Origin: Udeniomyces pyricola | Taxonomy: Eukaryota; Basidiomycota; Tremellomycetes; Cystofilobasidiales; Mrakiaceae | Direction: 5' to 3' | NCBI GenBank assembly: GCA_039545295.1 | Contig: BCIK01000013.1 | Coordinates: 62,001-126,000 of the forward strand | DNA: 64,000 nucleotides | Notes under the pieces: model-generated | What the model was told of the DNA's origin: nothing | What the model saw: only the letters and a program-made list of their open reading frames with translations | The model's database searches: none | Translations under genes and position numbers: made by a program | In this document: positions 23,038-33,874 of the stretch, piece by piece | How positions within the stretch are numbered: position 1 is the first letter of the stretch | Layout of the letters: every line of letters begins with the position of its first letter

Positions 23038-24164
23038 GGCTGTGGCTGTGGTGCTTGCGACGGCTGGAGTTGGTTGAGAGTATGGGCACCGTATGATTGC
23101 TGTTGTTGTTGTTGCTGCTGCTGCTGTTGCTGTTGCTGTTGGGGGAACTGCTGCTGCTGGCGAGCAAGCATGTTGGGCGAGGCATTTGGTACAGGGCGCC
23201 GAGCCATTGCGTCGTTGGGGTTGAGGATGTGTTGTCGTTGTTGCTGCTGCAGCTGCTGTGCGTTAGGGGGAGCAGGCCTCGTGTCTGCTTGGAAGGGGAT
23301 CTGAAGAAAGATGATCATCGAGAAACAAAGAGTCAGATCGAGATGATTTGCGATATCATAGGCATTTACGCCCTTGGACGTTGAGAGAGAAGAAGAAAGA
23401 GAGGAGGAGGGGAACTTACGGGCATCTTGAGGAACACCATACCCATCAACCGAGGTGGTCCGCCGTTGCTACTAGGCGCAGGGAATACGACGAGACCATG
23501 TCCGGGTGGACCAAACTTGATGTGACCCATCTAAGTCGTGTACAAGACAGGTATACAGAGCAGTCCAAACCAACGTCAACCATCATCGTCACCGAAACCA
23601 GACAAAACCCAACTCAGAAAGTTGTACTGTCCAACATACCTTGCCCTTGGTCTCCAAGCTCTTGATGAGGCCCGCCAGAGGGGATTCCATTACCATGGCC
23701 TGCTGAGGGGACATCATGGTCGGCATGTTGAACGCAAGCTGAACGAGCGGGATCTTCGTGAGCCATTGTTGGATCTGGCCAGCGTTGAACGTCGAGATGG
23801 CAGTAAGATGAAGGCGCGAAGGCCATTCTTGGATTTGGCTGTGGATGTCAAAAAACGAACGAGGAACAAAGGACTGTATCAATGAGAGCGTCCGAGCGAT
23901 GAGTACTATTTGGATTGAGACATCGCAAAGACGAACCAGTCGGTGACGTTGTTGATCAAGCTAGCGAGGATAGGCGCGACCATGTTGTTGCCAGGCTTGC
24001 CGGCCGGGCCGGCGCCAACAGTCCAAGAAAGCTCTCCATTCCACACGACCGTCTTGGACTGAGGGCGAGGCTGAGTTTGGGGTTGCTGTTGCTGCTGCCG
24101 TTGAGCCAATTGTTGTTGCTGTTGTTGTTGCTGTTGTTGCTGCTGTTGTTGCTGTTGCTGTTGT

Positions 24165-24196
<32 letters not shown>

Positions 24197-27127
24197 TTGC
24201 TGCTGTTGCTGCTGCTGTTGCTGCTGTTGCTGCTGTTGCTGCTGAGGATAAGGAATACTCTGCGGCGACCGCGACATCTGTTGCTGTTGACCAAGCGCTT
24301 GCTGATGAGGGCTGGGTAGCGGAGCAGGGGTTGTTTGAATCGGAGAAGGGCTCGGGTTGATATTGGTCAAAGTATTGGAAGGACGGGCCACGATCTTCGG
24401 TCGCTGCTGCTGCTGAAGTTGCTGCTGTTGAAATTGCTGAAGTTGGATCTGCTGAGCGAGCAGAGCAGGATTCTGGTTGAGCGCCGCCGCAGAGTTGGGC
24501 GATCTCGCCACCAATCCCGCGTTTCCACTGCTCCCTGCACCTCCAGTCACCGGACCACCTGGAATAACGAGTCCGCCTGAGACGCCCCTGCCCATCTGAG
24601 ACGCAACGAGGCTTCCAGCGTTGCTGAGGACGGCCTGGGCTTGAGCCTGGTTCTCTGCCATTCGCTGAGTTTGCTTTAGCCGCTGGGCTTGGAGTCCATT
24701 GACGTCGCCTGCCGAAGAACCAGCGCCTCCAGCCTCGGGACCCTTCATTCGCTGGAGAGTTGCACGCGCAAGAGCCTGTTGCTGACGGGCTTGGAGATCA
24801 ACGTTGGAGGACGACGGCAAGGGCAGAGGGGGATTGAGGGTAGATGTGGGCGTGATGAGCGTTGAACTGTTGCTGTTCGTAGTAGTTGGGGGCGGAACAG
24901 GAGAGATATTGAGGGCAGGGACTGGAATAGTGAGTGGTTGAGGGGGAGCAAGGCGCCGCTTTTTAGCGAGTTGGTCAGCAGGAGGTGTTAGACCCGCACC
25001 CAATGTGGAAGTAGAGAGTGGTCGCTTATCTGAGCGAACGCAGTGAGACAGAAGCAAAGATAAAATAAAATCGGTAAGTCAACGATTCACAAAGCACCTT
25101 TAACAAAATGAATTTTTTTTTTGCGCATTCGACTGACTTGACTTCTTTGGCGCAACAATGAGATCATGCAGAATGAGCAAGTCCGTAGGTCTTGTCGGGA
25201 ACCAAGCAGGCTCGATTGGGTCCGTCGAGAGCTGGACGAAAAAAGAAAGGAGCAGTCGGAACGTCAATGGCGAATTTGGTGACTAACTCTCTAGCCAAAA
25301 ACAGGGAGTAACTCACCCTGGCAACCATTTCCTTCATCTTAACAAGCTCCTTGGTCGACGTGCCGACTCCCAACCCGAGCAGACTCGTCTTGATCTGCCG
25401 CTTGGCTATCTCCTTCTCGACGTCCTTCCAACCGATGTTGTCAAACTTGGTTGATCGGTTCCAGCGCGTCTTGCTTACAACGTTGGGTTTCCGGCCCCAG
25501 CGGGAGACGAAAGGTCGGGCTGTGGATGTCGACCAGGGATCCTCACCAAAGAAGCAGAGGAGATACCGCTCGACGTTGGGAGGTGGACCAGTGAGCGTTG
25601 GTGAAACGTATGATGCGGGTGAGGGGTTGGTGGCTGGCGAGGTTCGATCTTTGAGGTGTGGAGGTGAGGGAGAAGGTGAAGGAAGGCAGAACGGGTGGGA
25701 TGTGTGGAGATCAAATAGCTGGATTGATGTAAAAAGATGTCAAGGCAAACAGAGACAGGGTGAGCCTGACAGTTCTACAAGGTTCAGGGAATCAGAAATC
25801 AGCGCTCATATGGTCCGTCCCTTCGACTAACCTCGAGTCCGCCGACAAGTCCCTCGAGCACGCCCAAATCCGTGCAGTGAGTGCCGCCCCCGGACCTGCC
25901 CTCATCGGTCCTTCTCGACGAGGACAAGGTCGATCCTGTCTTATCGTCCCGGACCGAGGCCCAAAATTCGGTGGGTGAGAGAAAGTATTGGGTATGGACG
26001 ATGGGAGATTGAGGAGGATTTTGCGGTGGACGGGAGGAGTAGGAGAGAAGAGAGATTCGGAGCTGAGCGAAGGAAAGAAGGTCAAGGCGATCGGTGCCAG
26101 ACCCAAGCGGATACGTCAGTATAACTCTCGTGCAGCAACGCTAACTGGTTGAGAGCAATGGACCCGGGACACAAGAAAGCAGCAAACGTAATCGCCAGAA
26201 CGCAGCAGCAGCACAGACGAATGCTGGACGAGTCCAACAAACAGGAAGGCGGTCTCGTTCATCGTGGACCCGCCTGTCATCCCTTTGAGCGGAAAGGGTG
26301 GAGGAGTGTGACGAATGGACGGCAAGAGTGGCGTGTGGAGGCGCAGAGACATGATCAAGTCATGGAACGCGACATCACGACTAGACGATTGTACCCGCAT
26401 GAGGTTCCAAACATGTCTCTCAGAGCGGCCAGCCAGAGCCCGACCGGAAAGCAGAGATCCAGGGTGGTATCCAGGAGACGAAAGCAAAAGGGGGAAGGAA
26501 GGGGGGCGGTGAGAGAGGCCGAAAGGAGAAGGAGGCGCGCCCAAGGTAACGACGCCCTTGCTGGTTCCCCCCCCCCCCCCCTTCCCCGGCTCGATCGTGC
26601 TTTGTTCAGGTCAGATGCCCCTGGTCTTTCAGAGAGAAACTGTATGCATCTCATCGTTCCCCATACGGTACGCTCAATCCGGCATAGGGAGCAAAACCCA
26701 AAAGCAAAGCAGGACAGGCGACAGGCCGAAAGGACCGATGGCCGTGGCTGCTGGTTTCCCCCGAGCCGTCTCGTTCGTACTGCCCGTTCGAACCGCGCCG
26801 TGCGTTGCTGAGCCCTGATCCGAAAGAGTCAAAAGCCGTGCTCACCTTGCCTGTGCCGGCCTTGAGAACCAATTTCTCGATACATTTATCGAGATAGCCA
26901 CCAGCACGAACAACATCGGCCCATCGGCCCATTGTACGCGCGGCGTCGTCGACGATGCAGACGACGGCGATCTCGAGGGGAAGTGGTCCCGGGGCAGCGC
27001 CGGCGGCGGCCTTGGAGCCAGCCGCTGGTGGTTTCGTCGTCGGCGTCGTCTTGCTTTGGGGTTTGATTCGGATGGGTAAGGGCGCAGGCTTGAGAGTAGT
27101 GGAAGAGGATAGCGGTGGTGGGGGCAT
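22443..27127 (-). CDS. MED25: Mediator subunit Med25-like protein (vWA, polyQ, ACID)
   Basis: The N-terminus carries a von Willebrand A-type domain with LEIAVVCIVDDAARTMGRWA (near 26980), then LRISLLSYSS...QSPIVHTQYFLSPTEFW (near 26010) and GVLEGLVGGLE (near 25850), the pattern of the Med25 vWA. After KDVEKEIAKRQIKTSLLGLG and WFPTRPTDLLILHDLIV comes a very long Gln-rich region, then a second fold with VVWNGELSWTVGAG, WPSRLHLTAIS, GLIKSLETKGK, MGHIKFGPPGHGLVVFP and GMVFLKMP. That pattern matches the ACID/PTOV activator-binding domain. The C-terminus is again Gln-rich and ends AGKGWP. The longest Gln run is 45 residues. Med25 links activators to Mediator and RNA polymerase II in the nucleus. 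Baker's yeast has no clear Med25. The intron after residue 85 or so is about 0.8 kb, unusually long here. Confidence in the family is high, in each exon edge moderate. Confidence 0.87.
22474..23255. repeat. CTG/TTG repeat region encoding C-terminal polyglutamine tracts
   Basis: Many interrupted runs of CTG and TTG on the + strand, which encode Gln (CAG/CAA) in the minus-strand MED25 gene. Runs lie near 22474-22516, 22693-22780, 23001-23036 and 23098-23160. The mixture of CAG and CAA codons distinguishes them from a pure trinucleotide expansion. Confidence 0.9.
24110..24244. repeat. Polyglutamine-coding run of 45 codons in MED25
   Basis: Exactly 45 consecutive CAG/CAA codons (CTG/TTG on the + strand) in a 135-base block, between IPYP and LAQRQ in the Med25-like protein. 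The two codons alternate irregularly. Confidence 0.92.
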
Positions 27128-27562
27128 GGTGTGAATAGTATAGCGTAAGAAGGGGATGGAAGGACGCCAAGGAGAGGCGAAGACAAGGTTGGTGGATATT
27201 GGGCGATACGGGCGAAAGTGCGAGGGCGACTGTTCCCGGGCGAGGTCGTGATCAAAGAAGGTCCAAAGTCAAGGGGGCGTGATCGATCGCCCTTATTTCG
27301 GTCGTCGACGCTTGAGCCAACGATTAACGAATGTCGCCCTTGCTTCTAATTACAAGATGAGCGAGCCCTGTGTGATGTCAGTACGCCTGCACGACATGTT
27401 TCGTCTCACACAGATCCGACGACTCTCAGCAGAGCATCATTGTCCTTCGGTTCATCGAGCATCGACATGGGGGCAGGTCGAACCAATTAGGCCGGCAGCC
27501 GCGCGCGCGCGGCGACGACTCGCGATCGGTGTTCGAAAGTTCGCCCAATTCACGCTATCTAA
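27128..27562. promoter_or_regulatory. Upstream region of MED25
   Basis: 435 bases between the MED25 ATG and the probable end of the Dad2-like gene on the same strand. GC-rich GGCAGCCGCGCGCGCGCGGCG near 27500 stands out. No protein-coding signal. It should contain the MED25 promoter by position. Confidence 0.4.
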
Positions 27563-28950
27563 TCAATTGTCGACTAACCCACATAACGTACATATCCGGT
27601 CCCGGTCAGAACACGTTGTACGCTGGACTGTTTGCATCAGCCTTTGACTTCTCCAGCCCGCCGGTTGAACCCACTTCCAAGTTTTCATCCCATCCAGCCA
27701 AGTCAAATCGTTACGTTTCACAGGACCAACCACATGATGAGAAAACATAATGCTGCACGGTTCACCACAGGACGGAGCATCACCCAAAGGAACTAGATCA
27801 CAAGCTATGTCTAGGACCGGCAGCATCTTTCTGACAGTACTCATTATCCGTAGTTTCCTCCCCCTTGACCGACTCATGGATCATGGCCCGTTCATCCGGT
27901 CACCCAGTGCTCCAATCCTCAAGAGTCTGGATTCTCTCTTACCACTTCTCCACCACGTCCGCCAGTCCCTTGAGCGTCCCAGTGCTGTTCTCATGCAACT
28001 TGATCTTCGTCTCTAGCCGAGGAACAACCAGCAAAAGAAACTCAACACAACCTCTGCAGGATACGCACAATTTGGTCCAACGCAAAAAGATATAAAGTGA
28101 ACGAAGATAAGAAGTCGAATCGAGGAGACAAACGTGCCACTGCGATGGGGGTGGAGACGACAAGGCGTGGGGGGATTCTGTACTAGAACTTTGCCTCTTT
28201 TCGGGTGACGATAAACTTTTAGGGATCATTGATCCAATGTCATCGACGTTACAGCTGTCGTTGAACCGCCGGACGCGAGCTACGCCGAAACGAATCGAAG
28301 ATGGGCAGGCACGCCCTTCGATCATGGAGACCGAAAGCAGGATCGATGTGCCCAAAGTAGCGAGGTTGGTCAAGGCATTAATGTCGAGCACAGTATTCCA
28401 ATGTGGAAGAAAATTTTGAAGAGGAGGAGGGGGAAGGGGGGTCCAGTGAATGACGTTCGACTAGATTGAAGAATTGGTGACCAATCTATGGGCTAAGCCG
28501 ATCGGCCGCCATCAGACTCCGACGGTAATGATACAAGTCAGTCCGACTGGATGGGATCGTGACTGCACTTGCATGAATGGCGACGTACAGGCATTCGAGG
28601 AAACGTTGTCTAAGAAATAACAACATTCAAGACAGAGAAAAGAACATAACCAAAGATAAAGACATCATTGGTCGCCGGTTCTCATGCTACAGATCATTCA
28701 ATGTCCCTAATACATCAGTATTTTGAACCTATCCAATCAAACCATCAGATCACTCCCGGCATCAAACCAGCGGCGATCGAACAGAGCACAACCACACCAC
28801 ATATATACCATATGATATGTTCTCACCTCAATGGTCTCTGATCGCACCCCTCCCGGGGTCGAACCTGGCCAACAGTCGTGCTGCTTGTCGTACACAGCCT
28901 GCCGTTAGGAATGGAAGGGTCTCGGGTATCTGGTTGATTTCCTGCATCGC
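27563..28950 (-). CDS. DAD2: Probable DASH complex subunit Dad2 (multi-exon reconstruction)
   Basis: Several small in-frame pieces join into a Dad2-like protein: a first exon near 28830-28910, RQRFLECL (28590-28610), DINALTNLATLGTSILLS (28310-28370), ETKIKLHENSTGTLKGLADV (27945-28012) and MLPVLDIACDLVPLGD (27780-27845). Dad2 proteins show this pattern of heptad-like Leu, then a G/S-T-x-x-L-x-x-L-A-x-V-V-x-x-W block and a hydrophobic end helix. Dad2 is part of the ring-forming DASH/Dam1 complex that couples kinetochores to microtubules. The exon after EK may start in either of two ways, one giving Cys where Trp is usual. The start codon is not settled, and the C-terminal tail is longer than in known Dad2 and may contain another intron. 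Treat the coordinates as outer limits. Confidence 0.4.
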
Positions 28951-29578
28951 TTGGCTGATCGAGAAGCTGGTTGTGTATCGTTCATGACGTATTAGGGAAA
29001 GGCCTGTAACTAATAGGGGCTGGAAAGAATGCGAATGAATAGGGTGGGGGGTGTGTGTGTGTGTGTCAAAACTAGGGGCGGGAGGAGAAGAAGAATTGTG
29101 GATCGGGAGTACTTTGGTGAAAAGTACCATCGCGTCAGTTGTACACTGTTGCGTAATAACAACTCGACGTGTGACGCTACGCAAAGTTCAGCACTCAACG
29201 ACGAATCAACCTCAAACCGGTCTGAGATCACCCTAGTGGTGGTCATCCTCAACGAAGCGGCTGTCAGCACATGTCGCGTGTTGCTGAAATCGTCGGACAA
29301 ATCTTACTATTGCCTTCAAATCTCAGGTCGATCAGCGTGAGTCTACAAACGACTAAAGGAACCTTTTAGCGCGCATTGCACGCCCGGTTCATTCTCTTCT
29401 ATCAACGTAAGCGATCATCTCTCCCATCACTCTTGAAAGCTCCCAACATAACTAAGAAGAACATCGTAGGGAAGACGAATATGAGAAGAAAAAAAGGGGA
29501 GGGGGGGGGGCAAACTACCATCACATCTTCTTCCTCCTCTGAACCTGACCCATTCATCCGAAACCCCATCTATACCTC
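28951..29578. other. Intergenic region between Dad2-like gene and SEC13 3' end
   Basis: Contains a GT microsatellite at 29051-29066 and a G run near 29500. No recognisable coding sequence. By position it holds the Dad2-like promoter and the SEC13 3' untranslated region. Confidence 0.45.
29051..29066. repeat. GT dinucleotide microsatellite
   Basis: Eight GT units in non-coding DNA upstream of the Dad2-like gene. Confidence 0.85.
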
Positions 29579-31985
29579 TTACGAGCTCATCTCTGACACG
29601 CACTCCCAAACGCCACCTCCTCCCTTCTCCTTCCAGAGCGTAACTTTACCATCGCCGCCGCTGACGGCGAGGACGTTGCCCGCGAGGGACCATGACACGC
29701 GCCAGACGACTTCGGGGAACGTCTCGCCTTCTGGCAGAAGCGAAATCGTCGTCCACGGGCCAGTAGGAGCCGTTCGGGTGTGAATAAGAACGGTTCGGTC
29801 CTAGCCAGGACGTCGAGCAGGCCATGATGATTGGCAAATGGGAACCAGACGAAAGTCAGATACGCCCACAACATTCTGGTCATATATACACCGCTCCAAA
29901 GGACCAAGGATGATCGACAATCCCCCCTCTCCTCCCCCCTTGAAGCATTCCCAGATGAACTGCAAAACTCACCTGCGAGCAGGAAGCAATGTAAGACGTA
30001 GGCAGGCCGATATTGGGAGCCCAAGCCACGTCCCTAACCCAATCGGTGTGCTTGTCAATGACATCTTCAACGAGCCACTGCTTGTTCCCTTCCCTAGAAG
30101 TCCAAAGAAGAAGAAAAAGGAAACAAAATAGATGAAGAACAGAAGAAGCAAGAAAGAGAGGATTTAAACTTGTCAGTAATCTGTCTGGGGCCGCAGGGGC
30201 TCGATGAGCACTTTGTTCTCTTCCTTTTCTCAAGACTCTCCCTATGCTGCGCACTGTCCGACCCATATATTCCATGAAAAGAGAGAATAAACATTAAGGC
30301 GATGTATAAGACGAGCAAGACCGACCTGTAACCCCAGACCTTGACTTTCGAATCGCAACCTCCTGTAACGAATCGCTTCTGCTTGTCCTGAGCCCCAGCG
30401 ACTCCTCCCGGGGCTGATCCGGCCGCGGCAGCGGGCGTAGGCCGAGTGAAAGATCCAGGGACGACAGATGGAGCCCAAGAGACGGAAGTCGCTCCCATCG
30501 GGTGAGCGTCAGTGATGAAGGGTTCAGGGGAACCGTCGCCTGAAGGAAAAGAGAGTTGAAAGAGGATACGATCAGTAAACGCAGGGCTTCCGGTGGAAAC
30601 CCATCACATCAACCTTCCGGGATGGTACCAGAAAAAGGATGAAGAAGATAAAGTCAGGACACGATGGAATCGACAAGCACGACTCACTGTTGAAGGTGAC
30701 GACCGAAACCTTGGAGTCGGATGACGCGCACGCGAGGATAGGACCGTGCTCGAACGGAGCCCAGGAGACCGAGTTGACTTTCAGGATCATCAAGGGGTGA
30801 AGAGAAGGATAGGTTCAAGGGTACGGGCCCAAAGAATGCGTATCAGTGGACTGCGTTCTTATTTCCCCGTAGCCACGCTTATAGCACCTAGCGCGGCGAC
30901 CAGCGCGACGATTGGGCGGCAGCAAGCCAGCTTCCCTCATTCGGGACATCTAGTTGCCCCAAATCCATGATGACAGCCGCTCCCACGCTGACTGATCCGA
31001 GATCCATCTTCTGACTCACCACTGGCCCTATGCAGGCTGTGCTCCTTGATGACCTCCCATCGCTCCCCTGCACCGACAGCCGCGGCGGCGGCCCCTGCTC
31101 CCCCGTAGGCACCCTTGGCGCCTGCTCCGGCCGCACTCTTGTTTGGCGGCGCACCGAGAGCAGCCCGACCCTTCTCTTTCCAGACAAAGACCTTGCCGTC
31201 GTACGAAGCTGAGGCGAGGATAGCACCAAAAGACGGGTGGGCCCAGGAGAGTTGCCAGATGGGCGCGTTGTGACTGGTGGAGTGAGAGCGGGAAAGGACG
31301 AGCAAAGGTAGAGAATGCAGCCAACAAAGATAAAAGGGCCAACAGCGAAAGCGAGATGGTGAGCTCGACGACGCCAGAGCAGTCACGGACCAACGCAACG
31401 AAAGATGAAAGTTGGATTGGGATGCAAACCCTTTGAGAATGTCGGGTTGGCCGGTCGGCTCGCCGTCGACGACGTCAAAGACGCGGATGGTCTTGTCGGA
31501 GGAACACGTCGCGAGGCGCTTGCCGTAGTAATCGAGCTGGGCGTCGTGCTGTTTGCGCAGAGAAGCAGAAAGGGAACATGTAAACGAGGGGGAGACGATG
31601 AGGTCCATGTCTGTCAGCCAGCCAAGCTGAAGAACGAGATGGAGAGAACCGAGGGCGAGGACTGATGACGAGTGATGGAAGGGGGCCAGCCACACGCGCT
31701 CCCAAGGGCGCGAGAGTAGAAGAGAGAGCAGGAGGGAGACTGACAATCATCTCATCGTGCTGAGTCTCGACGGTATGCGATTTGGATACGGATTTGGATG
31801 GTGCTGGCTGTGGGAGATATTAGACCAAGGACAAGTTGAGAATGAGCACGTGATGGAATGAGTTGCAAGAGCAATGATGGGAACGGAGGGGATGAAGGCC
31901 GACCATGGTTGTGGATGAGATGGGGGGGGAAGTGGTGGTTTACGAGAGGACGAACTCGTATGGGTTCATCACTGGCGATCATCAT
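29579..31985 (-). CDS. SEC13: COPII/nuclear pore WD40 protein Sec13
   Basis: Six WD40 blades can be read across the exons: YYGKRLATCSSDKTIRVFDV, NAPIWQLSWAHPSFGAILAS with YDGKVFVWKEKG, VNSVSWAPFEHGPILACASS, a blade with RFVTGGCDSKVKVWGYR, KHTDWVRDVAWAPNIGLPTS with SYIASCSQDRTVLIHTR, and VVWRVSWSLAGNVLAVSGGD ending KVTLWKEK and WECVSEMSS. These are hallmarks of Sec13, which pairs with Sec31 in the COPII outer coat on ER exit sites and with Nup145C in the nuclear pore. Two Ala/Gly-rich loops are longer than usual: one after GRAALGAPP near 31120 and one near 30410. The second exon gives APSKSVSKSHTVETQHDEMI. The first coding exon with the ATG lies upstream of 31800 and I could not fix it, so 31985 is an outer limit. 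Confidence 0.92.
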
Positions 31986-33874
31986 GCATCATGATTCTGC
32001 TGCTGATCATGACAACTTGCTGATGATGATCATGTATTACGAAGCATATATATCTATATCTATATATATATATGTGTGTATGTGGGTGTGTGTAGTGTGC
32101 GATACCATGCACTCAGTCTGTACTTTATGCGATATATCAACGTGCTCATATATAACAAGACGCGAGTTAATCGAGCAGGTACCGATGACCGTGACCGCAA
32201 AGTGTGACAACTGGCAAATGACCACGATGTAACGAGTGACGATGATGGAGAGATTTCCCTCTTTGCCTTTTATTGATCATCATGAGCTCGCTCGAAAAGT
32301 CGTTCCGTTCTCTCTCCCTCCAACACCCTCGACAACTTTCCACTCTCTCCTTTTTCTTCCTCTTCTTCCTCCAAGCCCCTCTTGACCTCGTACTCTGACC
32401 TCCTCCTACAGTCCCATCACGTTCACTAGGTTCCTTTCTCAACACTCCCCATCCCCATTCTCACTCAGGTTAGTCCGGCTTTATCCTTCTAAACCCCCTT
32501 TCCTCCCTTCACCAATCCCCCTTCACTTGTGTTTTGTAGCCAATGATGAGACCTTTGTCTCCAAAGGACTGTCCTATCCGGATTCTCCTCGCAGGGAAGA
32601 TGGACCAACGAGAGGATTAAACTCCAATGCATGGCTTTCTGATGGCGCCTTCTCTACCCCCCTCTCTCTTTCTCGACACCCTCCATCTCACTCAAGAAAA
32701 GAGCAACGGGAATACTGACTGACATCCCATTCGGCTTTTCTCTGTGCTCTAGACGCCCCTCCCCCCTCTCATCTTTCCCCTTGCCAACCCACCCAGTTGG
32801 CTCACTCTGCACGTAAGTTGATAAATTCTCTTCATACACTCACCTCTTCCCCAAGCCTATCATCCCCTCTTGCCCCTCCACAATGATGTCTAGCACGATT
32901 AGTCTTTTGCGTCACATACATGCGCAACCACCATAACGCTTTATTCGCTGATTCCCCCCCCCCCCTTTGCTCAAGCCAACTCATGAAACTTTTGATACCG
33001 TTGTTGCTTTCGAAACTTGTTATGCTGACCTGTGATGAACTTTTCTGTTTCATCCCTGTTCTGGTTGATATATCCATTGTAGGCACCCTGTTTCTTTCTC
33101 TCAAACCCTTTCCTCTTCCGATCTACTGGGCTACTTTTCTCTCCTCTTCCCTTCCGTGTCTTGCTCTCGCTCGTTTGCTTTCTCTCTTCGTTCTTTCGTT
33201 ATCACTATGTTCCATGCAATTCCAATGCTGTCTATGGAGAACTTTTCCACTTGTGTCATTGAGAAGAACAAACCCAAAGTCCGAAAATCCTGTTGAATTG
33301 TCTAAATTGCACAACGTCAAGGCTTTCTCCGCCGATATCTGTGCATATATAGCAGGCTCTTATGCGCACGCAATCATCCCGGCCCCGTGCAACTGGCAAT
33401 CTCTTCAAGACACCAAAGTTCCGGATCAAATATTACATGCCCATTGCTAAAACCAAAAGAAGCGAGAGCCGCGACAGATCACGAGACACACATCGACGAC
33501 AAGCCGGAGTGAGCCCAGCTCAATAAAGCGTAAGTACCGAGGGTATCAGACTCTAAAAGAGGACGAATCGACTGTACGTCCACGAGATGCAGCGAGAGAG
33601 CGAGAAAAACCAGAGAGAGAAGCGAGATCAGGCGTTTACAACGAAGAGAAAACACAAACGGATGCCGTGCTGCCAAAAGAGATATAGATGTGGAGGATGC
33701 TAAGGTGGTGTGGAGAGGAAAGAGAGAGAGAGTAGTGTTGGGATTCCTGTGTGCTGAAACCATGGAAAAGATAACGAGACAGAGAGAGAGGCGAAGAGAA
33801 AAGGATACCACGAGGAAAGCGCGTGGAAGATCGTCGTCCTGGACACCTCACTAGACGAGTATACAGCTGATCAC
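31986..33874. other. Intergenic region with unexplained splice-like signals
   Basis: The left part holds ATCATG-rich words and an AT-rich TATATCTATATCTATATATATAT block (32046-32070), likely part of the SEC13 promoter. Between 32280 and 33450 several good splice-like junctions occur on the + strand (CAG/GTTAGT at 32469, TTTTGTAG at 32540, GCTCTAG at 32752, CAC/GTAAGT at 32813). However, the open frames between them match no family I know. The right end is the fungalysin 3' region. It may be a transcribed, spliced RNA or a lineage-specific short protein gene. Confidence 0.4.

Noticed and set aside
23906..24319. CTG/TTG array considered as a possible CRISPR or satellite array
   Set aside because: There are no spacers and the sequence keeps the MED25 reading frame; it is a polyQ-coding tract.
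26116..26811. Overlapping frames inside the long MED25 intron
   Set aside because: No family resemblance, no start context and no convincing splice partners; the MED25 frame closes correctly without them.
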